64,000 nucleotides of DNA, taken from contig CAXXXY010000007.1 of assembly GCA_963667515.2 (NCBI GenBank), forward strand, positions 186,001 to 250,000. Direction: 5' to 3'. This DNA is from VYDC01 sp963667515 (GTDB taxonomy: Bacteria; Chloroflexota; Dehalococcoidia; UBA2979). The notes under the pieces were generated by a model. The model made no database searches. It was not told where the DNA came from and was given only the letters and a program-made list of their open reading frames with translations. How positions within the stretch are numbered: the first letter of the stretch is position 1; each line of letters opens with the position of its first letter. Below, in pieces: positions 8,483-16,892 of this stretch. The position numbers and the translations under genes were made by a program.

Positions 8483-9834
8483 TGGGCGCATCGCTGGCGG
8501 ACGGGCCGATCGGCATCGCGCTGCTGGGCGCGGGCACCGTGGGGCAGGGCGTCGCGCGGGCCCTCGAGGCGGGCGCGGCGCGCTACGCGGCGCGGGTGGG
8601 CCGCCCGCTGGCGCTGCGCGGCGTGCTGGTGCGCGACGCCGCCCGCCCGCGTGACGGCGTTCCCGCCGAGCGGCTGACCACCGACCTCGACGCGCTGCTC
8701 GCCGACGAGGCGACCCACATCGTCGTGGAGCTGCTGGGCGGCGAGGAGCCGGCGCGCGCCTACATCGAGCGTGCGCTCCGCTCCGGGCGCCACGTCGTCA
8801 CCGCGAACAAGGAGGTGATGGCGAAGCACGGCGCGGCGCTGCTCGCGCTCGCCGCCGAGCGCGGCGTGCGGCTGCTCTACGAGGCGGCGGTCGGCGGCGG
8901 CATCCCGATCATCAGCCCGCTCTCGCGCGACCTGCTCGCCAACGAGATCACCGCCGTCACCGCGATCATCAACGGCACCACCAACTACATGCTCACGGAG
9001 ATGGCGCGTGGCGCCGAGTACGCCGAGGCGCTCGCCGAGGCGCAGCGCCGGGGCTACGCCGAGCCCGACCCGACCGCCGACGTGGAGGGGGAGGACGCGG
9101 CGTACAAGCTCGCGATCCTCTGCGGCCTCGCGTTCCACGTCGCGGTGCCGCCCGCGGCCGTCTCGCGGCAGGGGATCCGCGGCCTCACCGCCAGCGACCT
9201 CCGCTACGCCAAGGGGCTGGGCTACGCGATCAAGCTGCTGGCGCAGGGGCGGATGGCGCCCGGCGCGGACGGCGGCGAGCTGATCGCGACGGTCGCGCCC
9301 ACGCTGATCGCGCTCGACGAGCCGCTCGCCAAGGTGGACGGCGTGCTCAACGCCGTGCAGCTGGAGGGCGACCTGGTGGGCCGCGTGCTGTTCGAGGGCG
9401 CGGGCGCCGGTCCCCTGCCGACGGCGAGCGCCGTGCTCGCCGACGTGCTCGACGCGGCGCGCGACGTGGCGACGGGTCGCCGCCCACCGGAGGCCGCGCC
9501 GTTCGCGCCCGCCCGCGTGCGCCCGCCGGAGCAGGTCGTCTCCGCGCACTACCTGCGGCTCACCGTGGCCGATCACGCCGGGGTGCTCGCGGGCATCGCG
9601 GGCATCCTCGGGCGGCACGAGATCAGCCTGGCCTCGGTGATGCAGTCGGCGGCCGACGCCGAGGCGCGCACCGCCGAGATCGTGATCACCACGCATCCCG
9701 CGCCCACCGGCCGGCTGCGCGCGGCGCTGGACGGCATCGCGGCGCTCGCGGGCGACGTGCTGGAGATCGGCAGCGTGCTGCCGATCCACGGCGACGGCGA
9801 AGGCGATGGCGACGGCGACGGGGGTGAGTGGTGA
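8482..9834 (+). CDS. hom: Homoserine dehydrogenase
   Basis: 450 residues. It makes homoserine from aspartate semialdehyde, the branch point to threonine and methionine. The N-terminal NAD(P) fold has IALLGAGTVGQGVARAL. The catalytic core has VTANKEVMAKHG, EAAVGGGIPII, INGTTNYML and EPDPTADVEGEDAAYKLAIL. A C-terminal ACT domain (YLRLTVADHAGVLAGIAGIL) suggests threonine feedback control. The start overlaps the upstream stop. The end overlaps the next gene's GTG by four bases. thrC follows one gene later, thrB and lysC about 30 kb away. Confidence 0.97.
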   Translation: MGASLADGPIGIALLGAGTVGQGVARALEAGAARYAARVGRPLALRGVLVRDAARPRDGVPAERLTTDLDALLADEATHIVVELLGGEEPARAYIERALRSGRHVVTANKEVMAKHGAALLALAAERGVRLLYEAAVGGGIPIISPLSRDLLANEITAVTAIINGTTNYMLTEMARGAEYAEALAEAQRRGYAEPDPTADVEGEDAAYKLAILCGLAFHVAVPPAAVSRQGIRGLTASDLRYAKGLGYAIKLLAQGRMAPGADGGELIATVAPTLIALDEPLAKVDGVLNAVQLEGDLVGRVLFEGAGAGPLPTASAVLADVLDAARDVATGRRPPEAAPFAPARVRPPEQVVSAHYLRLTVADHAGVLAGIAGILGRHEISLASVMQSAADAEARTAEIVITTHPAPTGRLRAALDGIAALAGDVLEIGSVLPIHGDGEGDGDGDGGEW

Positions 9835-10916
9835 GCCCCGACCAGCCGGGGCCGCGCCCCGTCAGCGCCGCGACGGGGCTCGCGCCTGCTGCGCTCGCCG
9901 GCGCCGAGCCGGGCGCCGGGTGGCTGGAGGGCGAGCTGACGCAGGCGCGGCGGCTGCTGACGGCGCTCGAGCGGGAGCTCGTGGAGCTGCGCGGCGAGGT
10001 GGCGCAGCACCGCGGCGAGCTCTCCGCCATCGAGCAGGGGCTCGCCACCGTCTCGGGCCGCACCGAGCGCCACGAGGCGGGCCAGCAGCTCGCGCGGGAC
10101 GCCCGCCGCGAGGTGGACGCGCTGCGCGAGCGGCTGGAGGAGGAGGCGGCGCTGCGCCGCGAGCTGGCCGAGCGGCTGGCGCGCGTCGCCGAGCGCGATG
10201 GCGTGGAGGAGGGCGCGCACCAGCGCACGCTGGAGGCGCTTGCCTCGCGGGTCGCCGAGCTGGAGGGGCGGCAGCAGGCCGCGGGCGAGCGCGAGCGCCG
10301 CATCACCGTCGAGCTCGCCGGGCAGGACGCCGACGAGGACGAGGTGGAGGGCCGCCTCGCGGTCGCGGAGCGGGAGGTCGCGGCGGAGCGCGACGCGGGC
10401 CGGCGCACGGCCGAGGAGATCGCGCGGCTCGCGGCGGCGCTCCCGCCCGTGCTCGCCACGGTCGAGGAGCTCGTGACCCGCGCGCGCGCGCTGGGCGCCG
10501 ACCAGCGCCGCCTCGACGACGACGTGGCCACGCTGCGCAGCGAGCGCGAGCGCGAGTCCGAGCTGCTGGAGGTGGTGGAGCAGCAGCGCGCGGCGCGTCA
10601 CCGGCTGGAGGAGCGCGTCGCCGGGCTGGAGGAGCGGCTGGTCGAGAGTGGCGCTCGCCTCGACGCCGCTGAGGAGGATCGCGCGCTCGTGCGCCGCGAG
10701 CTGGCGGGCGCCGCCGAGCGGCTGCGCGCGCTGGGCGAGGAGCTGGAGGGCCAGCGCCTCGCGGTGGTGGAGCATGCGCGCCGCCGCACCCGCGCCGACG
10801 AGGACGCCGCGCGCCGCCGCGCCGACGAGCTGGATCGCGAGGTCCGCGTGGCGCGCGACCTGCTGGTGCGCCTCTCCGAGGGCTCCGAGCAGGCCGGGCG
10901 GGAGCAGCCCCTATGA
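9831..10916 (+). CDS. Coiled-coil protein of unknown function
   Basis: 361 residues from GTG 9831, which overlaps the hom stop as GTGA. After about 30 residues the whole chain is Glu/Arg/Ala/Leu-rich with heptad-like spacing (ERELVELRGEVAQHRGELSAIE onward), predicting one long coiled coil. There is no signal peptide, membrane segment or enzyme motif. It lies between hom and thrC in one operon-like run, but nothing in the sequence links it to amino-acid synthesis. A structural or scaffold protein is possible; function unknown. Confidence 0.7.
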   Translation: MSPDQPGPRPVSAATGLAPAALAGAEPGAGWLEGELTQARRLLTALERELVELRGEVAQHRGELSAIEQGLATVSGRTERHEAGQQLARDARREVDALRERLEEEAALRRELAERLARVAERDGVEEGAHQRTLEALASRVAELEGRQQAAGERERRITVELAGQDADEDEVEGRLAVAEREVAAERDAGRRTAEEIARLAAALPPVLATVEELVTRARALGADQRRLDDDVATLRSERERESELLEVVEQQRAARHRLEERVAGLEERLVESGARLDAAEEDRALVRRELAGAAERLRALGEELEGQRLAVVEHARRRTRADEDAARRRADELDREVRVARDLLVRLSEGSEQAGREQPL

Positions 10917-11010
10917 GCGCGTCCCGCTATGCTTCGCTCGGCGCGCGGTCCTGCCCGTGCGTGGCCGTGAGCGCGTCCCCGATCCGCGCGCCACTGATCG
11001 GCGGGTCGCT

Positions 11011-12099
11011 GTGACCGCGGGGCCCGGCGCGCGCACCGGCGAGTCCGCGTCGCGCTTCATCATGGAGCGCTACCGCGATCTGCTGCCCGTCACCGAGGCG
11101 ACGCCGCTGGTGACGCTGGGCGAGGGCGGGACGCCGCTGGTGCGCTCGCGCGTGCTGGAGGGCGAGCTCGGCCTCGGCGAGCTCTGGTTCAAGCTCGAGT
11201 CGACGAACCCCACGGGCTCCTTCAAGGACCGCGGGATGGTGGTGGCCGTCGCCAAGGCCGCGGAGGAGGGCGCGCGCGCCGTGCTCTGCGCCTCCACCGG
11301 CAACACCTCCGCCTCGGCGGCGGCCTACGCGGCGCGGCACGGGCTGCGCGCCTACGTGCTGGTGCCCGCGGGGCACATCGCGATGGGCAAGCTCGCGCAG
11401 GCGGTGGCGCACGGCGCCGAGGTGGTGGCCGTGGACGGCTCCTTCGATCGCTGCCTCGCGATCGCGCGCGAGCTTGCCGAGCGCGAGGCGGTGGCGCTCG
11501 TGAACTCGGTCAACCCGCACCGCATCGCGGGCCAGAAGACCGCCGCCTTCGAGGTCGTCGACGATCTCGGTGACGCGCCGGACCTGCTCTCGATCCCGGT
11601 CGGCAACGCCGGCAACATCACCGCCTACTGGGCGGGCTTCGTGGAGTACCGGCTGCAGGAGCGCTCGCTGCGCACGCCGCGGATGTGGGGCTTCCAGGCG
11701 GAGGGCGCGGCGCCGCTGGTGCGGGGCGCGCCGGTCGCCGAGCCCGAGACGGTGGCGACCGCGATCCGCATCGGCAACCCCGCGTCGTGGCAGGGCGCCA
11801 TCGCCGCTCGCGACGACTCCGCCGGCCGCATCGAGGCCGTGAGCGACGAGCGCATTCTCGAGGCGTACCGCCGCCTCGCCGCCGACGAGGGCGTCTTCTG
11901 CGAGCCGGCCTCGGCCGCCTCGATCGCCGGTCTTTTCGCGATGGTGGAGGCGGGCGAGAGCCTCGCGGGGCTGACCGCGGTGGCCGTCATCACCGGCTCC
12001 GGGCTGAAGGACCCCGAGGCCGCGCTGCGCGTGCCCGCGGTGCGCCACGACACCCCCGCCGACGCCGATGCGGTGGCGCGCGCCCTCGGCTGGCGCTGA
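11011..12099 (+). CDS. thrC: Threonine synthase
   Basis: 362 residues from GTG 11011; ATG 11062 would give 345. A fold-type II PLP enzyme that converts phosphohomoserine to threonine. The PLP lysine is K72 in NPTGSFKDRGM. Also seen are ASTGNTSASAAAYAARHG, the phosphate loop IPVGNAGNI and EPASAASIAGL. It matches the short-form threonine synthase of many bacteria. The region 10917-11010 before it holds no other gene. Confidence 0.96.
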   Translation: MTAGPGARTGESASRFIMERYRDLLPVTEATPLVTLGEGGTPLVRSRVLEGELGLGELWFKLESTNPTGSFKDRGMVVAVAKAAEEGARAVLCASTGNTSASAAAYAARHGLRAYVLVPAGHIAMGKLAQAVAHGAEVVAVDGSFDRCLAIARELAEREAVALVNSVNPHRIAGQKTAAFEVVDDLGDAPDLLSIPVGNAGNITAYWAGFVEYRLQERSLRTPRMWGFQAEGAAPLVRGAPVAEPETVATAIRIGNPASWQGAIAARDDSAGRIEAVSDERILEAYRRLAADEGVFCEPASAASIAGLFAMVEAGESLAGLTAVAVITGSGLKDPEAALRVPAVRHDTPADADAVARALGWR

Positions 12100-12170
12100 C
12101 GGCCGGAGCCGAGGAGGCTCGCGGGCCGGGTCGCTCGGTGATCGGGGGCACGGGAGGCGCCGGGGGTGCG

Positions 12171-12179
12171 TGCTACGAT
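12171..12179 (+). promoter_or_regulatory. Extended -10 promoter element before folE
   Basis: TGC-TACGAT, an extended -10 form (TGn plus TACGAT), 58 bases before the folE ATG. The surrounding 14 bases, GCGTGCTACGATCG, recur exactly before cvpA (25982-25995). There is no clear -35 box, as expected for extended -10 promoters. Confidence 0.5.
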
Positions 12180-12237
12180 CGGGCCGACGGCGCGGCCCGG
12201 GATCTACGGGCGGCCCCCCCTCGGAAGGACTCCCGCG

Positions 12238-12840
12238 ATGACCCTCTCGCCCGCGCTCGGCGCGCCGGCCGTGCACCCCTTCGACGCCGAGGCCGTGGAG
12301 GAGAGCCTGCACACGCTGATCCGCTCGCTGGGCGAGGACGCGGGTCGCGAGGGCCTGGCCGGCACGCCCGAGCGCATGACGCGGATGTACCGCGAGCTCT
12401 TCGAGGGGCTGTTCCTCGACCCGGAGGAGGTGCTCTCCGTCGGCTTCGAGGAGGGGCACGACGAGATGGTGATTCTGCGCGAGATCCCCTTCTACTCGAT
12501 GTGCGAGCATCACTTCCTCCCGTTCCACGGCCAGGCGCATGTCGGCTACCTGCCGGACGGTCGCATCGTCGGGCTCTCGAAGATCGCGCGGGCCGTGGAG
12601 ATCTTCGCCAAGCGCCCGCAGGTGCAGGAGCGGATGACCACGCAGATCGCCGAGTGCGTCGAGCGCGTGCTCGGGGCGCGCGGGGTAGGCGTGGTGATCG
12701 AGGCGGAGCACCTCTGCATGACCGCGCGCGGCGTGCGCAAGCCCGGCTCGCGCATGGTCACCTCGGCGATGCGCGGCCTCTTCCGCCACGACCCGCAGTC
12801 CCGCTCAGAGTTCCTGCAGCTGATCCGCGCGCAGTCATAG
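12238..12840 (+). CDS. folE: GTP cyclohydrolase I
   Basis: 200 residues from ATG 12238 (GGAAGG nine bases upstream). It opens GTP to dihydroneopterin triphosphate, the first step of folate synthesis. The zinc ligands are visible as C89 and H92 (SMCEHHFLPF) and C160 (HLCMTARG). Other conserved parts are DGRIVGLSKIAR, KRPQVQERMT and GSRMVTSAMRG. The enzyme is a decamer of this chain in known cases. The next gene begins seven bases after the stop. Confidence 0.98.
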   Translation: MTLSPALGAPAVHPFDAEAVEESLHTLIRSLGEDAGREGLAGTPERMTRMYRELFEGLFLDPEEVLSVGFEEGHDEMVILREIPFYSMCEHHFLPFHGQAHVGYLPDGRIVGLSKIARAVEIFAKRPQVQERMTTQIAECVERVLGARGVGVVIEAEHLCMTARGVRKPGSRMVTSAMRGLFRHDPQSRSEFLQLIRAQS

Positions 12841-12847
12841 CCGCCGC

Positions 12848-14122
12848 GTGACGCTCTCGCTGGTCGACCGTGCGCCCGCGCGCCGCGTCGCGATGCTCTC
12901 GCTCCACACCTCGCCGCTTGCCGCGCCGGGCGGGCCGGTCTCGGGCGGGATGAACGTCTACGTGCGCGAGGTGGCCGCCGAGCTGGCGCGCGGCGGCATC
13001 GCCGTCGATGTCTTCACCCGCCGCGAGGAGGTCGCGGCGCCGGAAGTTCAGGAGCTGGCGCCGGGCGCGCGCCTCGTGCAGGTAGAGGCGGGGCCGGTCG
13101 CGCCTCTGCTCCCCGCCGCGCTCACCGCGCACGTCGACGCCTTCGCCGCCGGCGTGGAGGCGTACGCGGCGCGCGAGGGCGTCTGCTACGACATCGTGCA
13201 CGCGCACTACTGGCTCTCGGCGCTGGCGGGCGAGCGGCTGGCGGAGCGCTGGGACGTGCCGCACGCCGCGATGTTCCACACGCTCGGCGAGGTGAAGCGC
13301 CGCGCGCTCGCCTCGCAGCGCGAGCCCGAGGCGCGGCTCGCCGCCGAGCGGCAACTCGTGCACGCCGCTGACCGCGTGGTCGCCGCCACCGCGCACGAGG
13401 TGCGGCTGCTGCGCCAGATCTACGGGGTGCCGCCGTCGCGCACGCGCGTGGTGCCGCTGGGCGTCGACCTCGATCGCTTCCGCCCGCGCGACCGCGGCGA
13501 GGCGCGCGCCGAGCTGGGCCTCGCGCCCGAGGCGCGCATCGTGCTCACGGTCTGCCGCATCCAGCCGCTGAAGGGCCTAGACATCCTGATCCGCGCGCTG
13601 GCGCAGCTCTGCCGACCGGGTGGCGCCGAGGGCGTCGAGCTGCTGATAGCAGGCGGCGTGGAGCAGGCCGCCGAGGAGATCGGCCGGCTGCGCGCACTGG
13701 CGGAGGAGCTGGGCGTCGAGGGGCGGCTGCGCTTCCTCGGCACCGTCCCGCATGAGCGGCTTCCCGCCTACTACGCCGCCGCCGATGTCGTCGCCGTCCC
13801 CTCCTTCTACGAGTCCTTCGGGCTGGCGGCGGTGGAGGCGATGGCCTCGGGCGTGCCGGTGGTGGCCTCCCGCGTGGGCGGGCTCGCGTCCACCGTGCAT
13901 GACGGGCGCACCGGCTACCTCGTCCCGTGGCGCTGCCCGGAGCCCTTCGCCGAGCGCATCGAGCTGCTGCTGCGCAACGAGCCGCTCCGGCGCTCGCTGG
14001 GCGCCGCGGGCGCGCGCGCGATGCGACGCTACGCGTGGAGCGCCGTCGCCGCCGAGCTCGCCGCGCTCTACGAGGAGCTGGTGGCGGAGCACGCGCGGCC
14101 GGCCGCGGCCGGCGGCTGCTGA
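12848..14122 (+). CDS. Family 4 glycosyltransferase, MshA-like
   Basis: 424 residues from GTG 12848. The GT-B fold is indicated by the N-terminal SGGMNVYVREVAAELARGG and VDVFTRRE, and in the C-terminal half by CRIQPLKGLDILIRAL, then PSFYESFGLAAVEAMASGVPVVAS, the nucleotide-sugar E-x7-E region. The N-terminal GGMNVYV...VFTR pattern is typical of MshA (first step of mycothiol synthesis) and sucrose-phosphate synthases. A PIG-L deacetylase follows four bases later, the pairing expected for MshA/MshB-type thiol synthesis. Another glycoconjugate role is possible. Confidence 0.88.
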   Translation: MTLSLVDRAPARRVAMLSLHTSPLAAPGGPVSGGMNVYVREVAAELARGGIAVDVFTRREEVAAPEVQELAPGARLVQVEAGPVAPLLPAALTAHVDAFAAGVEAYAAREGVCYDIVHAHYWLSALAGERLAERWDVPHAAMFHTLGEVKRRALASQREPEARLAAERQLVHAADRVVAATAHEVRLLRQIYGVPPSRTRVVPLGVDLDRFRPRDRGEARAELGLAPEARIVLTVCRIQPLKGLDILIRALAQLCRPGGAEGVELLIAGGVEQAAEEIGRLRALAEELGVEGRLRFLGTVPHERLPAYYAAADVVAVPSFYESFGLAAVEAMASGVPVVASRVGGLASTVHDGRTGYLVPWRCPEPFAERIELLLRNEPLRRSLGAAGARAMRRYAWSAVAAELAALYEELVAEHARPAAAGGC

Positions 14123-14126
14123 GCAG

Positions 14127-14912
14127 ATGGTCGCCGCGCCCTCCCTCGCCGACGCGCCCGATCTCTTCGGCGCCCTCGCCACGCAGGGGCCGAAGCGGGC
14201 GATGGTGGTGATGGCGCACCCCGACGACAACGAGTTCCTCTGCGGGGGCACCGTCGCCACCCTCGCGCGACAGGGCTGGGAGGTCGATATCGTGGTCGCC
14301 ACCAGCGGCAACAAGGGCACGAAGGACCCCGAGGTGACGCCGCAGTACCTCGCGGGGGTGCGCGAGGAGGAGCAGCGCCGCGCCGCCTCGATCCTCGGCG
14401 CGCGCGAGCCCGTCTTCCTCGGCTTCCCCGACGGCGCGCTCGTGAACGACGACGAGCTGCGCGGCCTCGTGGTGCGGCAGCTGCGGGTGCGGCGACCGGA
14501 GCTCGCGATCACCTGGGACGGCTTCCGCCCCGGCTTCAACCACCGCGACCACCGCCGCGTCGGCCGCGCCACCTACGACGCGATCTACCCGGCCGCCGAC
14601 GACCACCTCTACTACCCGCGCCACAAGGAGGAGGAGCTGGAGCCGCACCGCCCCGCCGTGCTGCTGCTGGCCGGCAGCGACGTGCCCGACTTCCACGTCG
14701 ACATCGAGCCGGTGCTGCGCACGAAGGTGCGCGCCGTGCTCGCGCACACCTCGCAGATGGGCGGGCGCTCCGAGGCGGAGCTGATGCGCTTCTGGCGCGA
14801 ACGGGCGCGCGAGCAACGGCGGACCGCCGCCGCGGCCGGCGCCGACGCCCCCGCCGACGAGGGCGACCCGCTCTTCCGCGAGTCCTTCCGCCGCGCGATC
14901 CTGCGACGCTGA
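14127..14912 (+). CDS. PIG-L/LmbE-family zinc N-deacetylase
   Basis: 261 residues from ATG 14127. The zinc motif AHPDDNEFLCGG sits near residue 30 and the family's HRDHR is seen later. MshB, BshB and LmbE-type enzymes remove N-acetyl groups from GlcNAc conjugates. The four-base gap to the MshA-like gene suggests joint action on one product. The C-terminal tail is Ala/Arg-rich. Substrate unproven. Confidence 0.85.
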   Translation: MVAAPSLADAPDLFGALATQGPKRAMVVMAHPDDNEFLCGGTVATLARQGWEVDIVVATSGNKGTKDPEVTPQYLAGVREEEQRRAASILGAREPVFLGFPDGALVNDDELRGLVVRQLRVRRPELAITWDGFRPGFNHRDHRRVGRATYDAIYPAADDHLYYPRHKEEELEPHRPAVLLLAGSDVPDFHVDIEPVLRTKVRAVLAHTSQMGGRSEAELMRFWRERAREQRRTAAAAGADAPADEGDPLFRESFRRAILRR

Positions 14913-14963
14913 TCAGGGCTGAAGAATTGGCCTGGCGTTCGAGCCGCTGAGGGCGCTCGACGG

Positions 14964-15137
14964 CTAGCTGCTGGGGCGAGGCTTCGCGTCGCCTCGTCGC
15001 TCCGTCGTTGGGGCATCTGTCGCCTGCCGCGGGATGAGGCCGGCGTGCTGAAGTGTCTCTTGCGCTGACTCCCCAAGCTGCTCGAGCGTGGCCTTCCCCG
15101 CTAGGTAGTCCTTGTAGACTTTCTTCGTGTCGCTCAT
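14964..15137 (-). CDS. Small hypothetical protein (57 aa), coupled to upstream gene
   Basis: ATG at 15137, stop at 14964, giving MSDTKKVYKDYLAG and onward for 57 residues. The ATG overlaps the stop of the preceding minus-strand gene by ATGA, which supports real translation of both. The chain looks helical in the first half (KDYLAGKATLEQLGESAQETLQ) and Pro/Arg-rich at the end. Base composition here is clearly lower in GC than the neighbours. No family is recognised. Confidence 0.55.
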   Translation of the reverse strand: MSDTKKVYKDYLAGKATLEQLGESAQETLQHAGLIPRQATDAPTTERRGDAKPRPSS

Positions 15138-15442
15138 CCGGGTCTCCCTTCCTCCGGCGAATCGAGAGAGATCAGGAACCTCGGCTCGTCATAGGGCGCC
15201 CAGAACCAATGGCGCGGGTCAATCGATGTTGGCGGTCCCGGTTCACCGATAGACCTGGTGGCGATCGCCTGAAAGGCTCGGGGCTGGCCCAACGCCTTCA
15301 AGTCCAAGACGATGATCGCGGCAGCCGTCCATTCCATTGTGTGCTCGAGGCGGAAATCCGCGTCCGGGTGGTCGCGGATGTAGCCGCATGTGGTGCACCG
15401 ATCGGGGAGGAGCTCGTTGTGAGGGGTGAGCATGCCGCGCAC
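15134..15442 (-). CDS. Small hypothetical protein with CxxC motif
   Basis: 102 residues from ATG 15442, or 99 from ATG 15433. It contains one CTTCGYIRDH motif, the middle WTAAAIIVLDLKAL strand and a Trp/Tyr-rich end. It is coupled (ATGA) to the 57-residue gene after it. A possible minus-strand promoter lies upstream: TTGCAT near 15566, an 18-base spacer, then CATACT. The lower GC and isolated strand suggest recent acquisition. It could be a small two-gene module such as a toxin-antitoxin pair, but no known family is recognised. Confidence 0.5.
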   Translation of the reverse strand: MRGMLTPHNELLPDRCTTCGYIRDHPDADFRLEHTMEWTAAAIIVLDLKALGQPRAFQAIATRSIGEPGPPTSIDPRHWFWAPYDEPRFLISLDSPEEGRPG

Positions 15443-15929
15443 TTCCGGCCGCTACCCTCGCTGTGCTGCATCACTACGCTCCTCCACTCTCGCGTGCAAC
15501 GAGCACATGCGTGCTATCGATGTGGTGACGCCTCAGTATGAGAATATGTGTTCGTATTATGCAAGGCGTCTGCTGCGAAGCTGACCCCTTGGCCGCCCGG
15601 CGCTCGTTGACACTGCACGGGGCGACGCCTAGCATCGATGTTCGCGCTATCCGCGGAGAGAACCGCGGGGCGGTCGTTTGGCCGTGGAGCGGCGAGGACC
15701 GGCGACGAGAGCCCCACGGGGCGCGTCGCGGCCGGCTCGCAGCTCAGCCACTCGGCCGTTCTTGATGCCCGCAAACGGGGCAATCCGAGCCGTTCTCGGC
15801 AGTGGATCGCCGGTAGGCGCGAGGGGCGTCCAGGGGGACGTGCGGCCCGTGGGGCGCCGCGCGAACGCGCTGAGGGGCGCGCCCCGGATGCTGTCGGAGA
15901 CGAGCGAGCCGGGAGGCAGCGGAGGCCCA
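15443..15929. other. Intergenic region upstream of the str operon
   Basis: 487 bases. The left part (15443-15600) is the lowest-GC stretch of the window and holds the probable promoter of the minus-strand small genes. The right part is the promoter (15607-15635) and a leader of about 290 bases before rpsL. The open frame from 15678 into rpsL is read as leader, because S12 starts normally at 15930. No tRNA or other RNA gene is seen. Confidence 0.6.
15607..15635 (+). promoter_or_regulatory. Sigma70-type promoter of the str operon
   Basis: TTGACA (15607-15612), a 17-base spacer and TAGCAT (15630-15635). This is the only perfect -35 box seen in an intergenic region of the window. Transcription would begin near 15642. 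It reads into rpsL-rpsG-fusA-tuf and probably on to secE-nusG-rplK. Confidence 0.7.
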
Positions 15930-16343
15930 GTGCCGACCATCAGTCAGCTGGTGCGCAAGGGACGCAAGTCCACCGGGCGCAAGACGAAGGCGCCCGCGCT
16001 GCGCTACCGCCTCAACACGCTCCGCAACCGCATGGCGCGCGAGGATCGCGGATCGCCGCAGAAGCGCGGGGTCTGCACGCAGGTCCGCACCGTCACCCCC
16101 AAGAAGCCGAACTCGGCGCTGCGCAAGGTCGCGCGCGTCCGCCTCACCAACGGCATCGAGGTCACGGCCTACATCCCCGGCGAGGGCCACACGCTGCAGG
16201 AGCACTCCGTGGTGCTGGTGCGCGGCGGCCGCGTCAAGGATCTGCCGGGCGTGCGCTACCACATCATCCGCGGCGCGCTCGACTCGCAGGGCGTGAGCGA
16301 GCGCAAGCGCAGCCGCAGCAAGTACGGGACGCGGAAGGCCTAG
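15930..16343 (+). CDS. rpsL: Ribosomal protein S12 (uS12)
   Basis: 137 residues from GTG 15930, with GGAGG at 15921-15925. It has the invariant decoding-centre loops TPKKPNSALRKVARVRL and YIPGEGHTLQEHSVVLVRGGRVKDLPGVRY. After KSTGRKTKAPALRYR there is an extra stretch of about a dozen residues before the usual PQKRGVC, a variation known in some lineages. The lysine at the classic streptomycin-resistance site (PKKPNS) is wild type. Head of the str operon. Confidence 0.98.
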   Translation: MPTISQLVRKGRKSTGRKTKAPALRYRLNTLRNRMAREDRGSPQKRGVCTQVRTVTPKKPNSALRKVARVRLTNGIEVTAYIPGEGHTLQEHSVVLVRGGRVKDLPGVRYHIIRGALDSQGVSERKRSRSKYGTRKA

Positions 16344-16347
16344 CGGG

Positions 16348-16818
16348 ATGCCGAGACGCAACCGTCCGCCGCAGCGCCCCGTCGCGCCCGACCCGCGCTA
16401 CCAGTCCGCGCTGGTCACGCGTCTGATGCACCGCATCATGCACAGCGGGAAGAAAAGCGTGGCCGAGCGCATCGTCTACTCGGCGTTCGACCGGGTGGAG
16501 GCGCAGTCCGGGCGCCGCGGCGTCGACGTCTTCGAGCAGGCCGTGCGCAACGCCAGCCCCGTGCTCGAGGTGAAGCCGCGCCGCGTCGGTGGCGCGACCT
16601 ACCAGGTGCCGATCGACGTGCGCCCCGACCGCCGGCTCAGCCTCTCGCTGCGCTGGCTGGTGGACGGCGCGCGCCGGCGCTCCGGCCGCTCGATGGCGGA
16701 GAAGCTTTCCGCGGAGCTGATGGACGCGGCCAACAACGCGGGCGCGGCGGTGCGCCGCAAGGAAGAGGTCCACCGCATGGCGGAGGCGAACCGCGCCTTC
16801 GTTCACTACCGCTGGTAG
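16348..16818 (+). CDS. rpsG: Ribosomal protein S7 (uS7)
   Basis: 156 residues, normal length, four bases after rpsL. Conserved stretches include VTRLMHRIMHSGKKSVAERIVY, EVKPRRVGGATYQVP and the C-terminal KKEEVHRMAEANRAFVHYRW variant. S7 nucleates assembly of the 30S head and often represses its own operon. The 74-base gap to fusA contains a small CCAC/GTGG hairpin in a G/C-only stretch (16836-16860). Confidence 0.98.
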   Translation: MPRRNRPPQRPVAPDPRYQSALVTRLMHRIMHSGKKSVAERIVYSAFDRVEAQSGRRGVDVFEQAVRNASPVLEVKPRRVGGATYQVPIDVRPDRRLSLSLRWLVDGARRRSGRSMAEKLSAELMDAANNAGAAVRRKEEVHRMAEANRAFVHYRW

Positions 16819-16892
16819 CAGCAGTCCGCTCGCTCGCCCCCGCCCACCGAGGTGGGGGCGCTGGCAATCGGGCCACGAGGAAGCCACACGAG

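Noticed and set aside
15678..15929. N-terminal extension of S12 by the open frame before rpsL
   Set aside because: GGAGG precedes GTG 15930, where the conserved S12 sequence begins. The extension is Arg/Ala-rich and unlike any S12.
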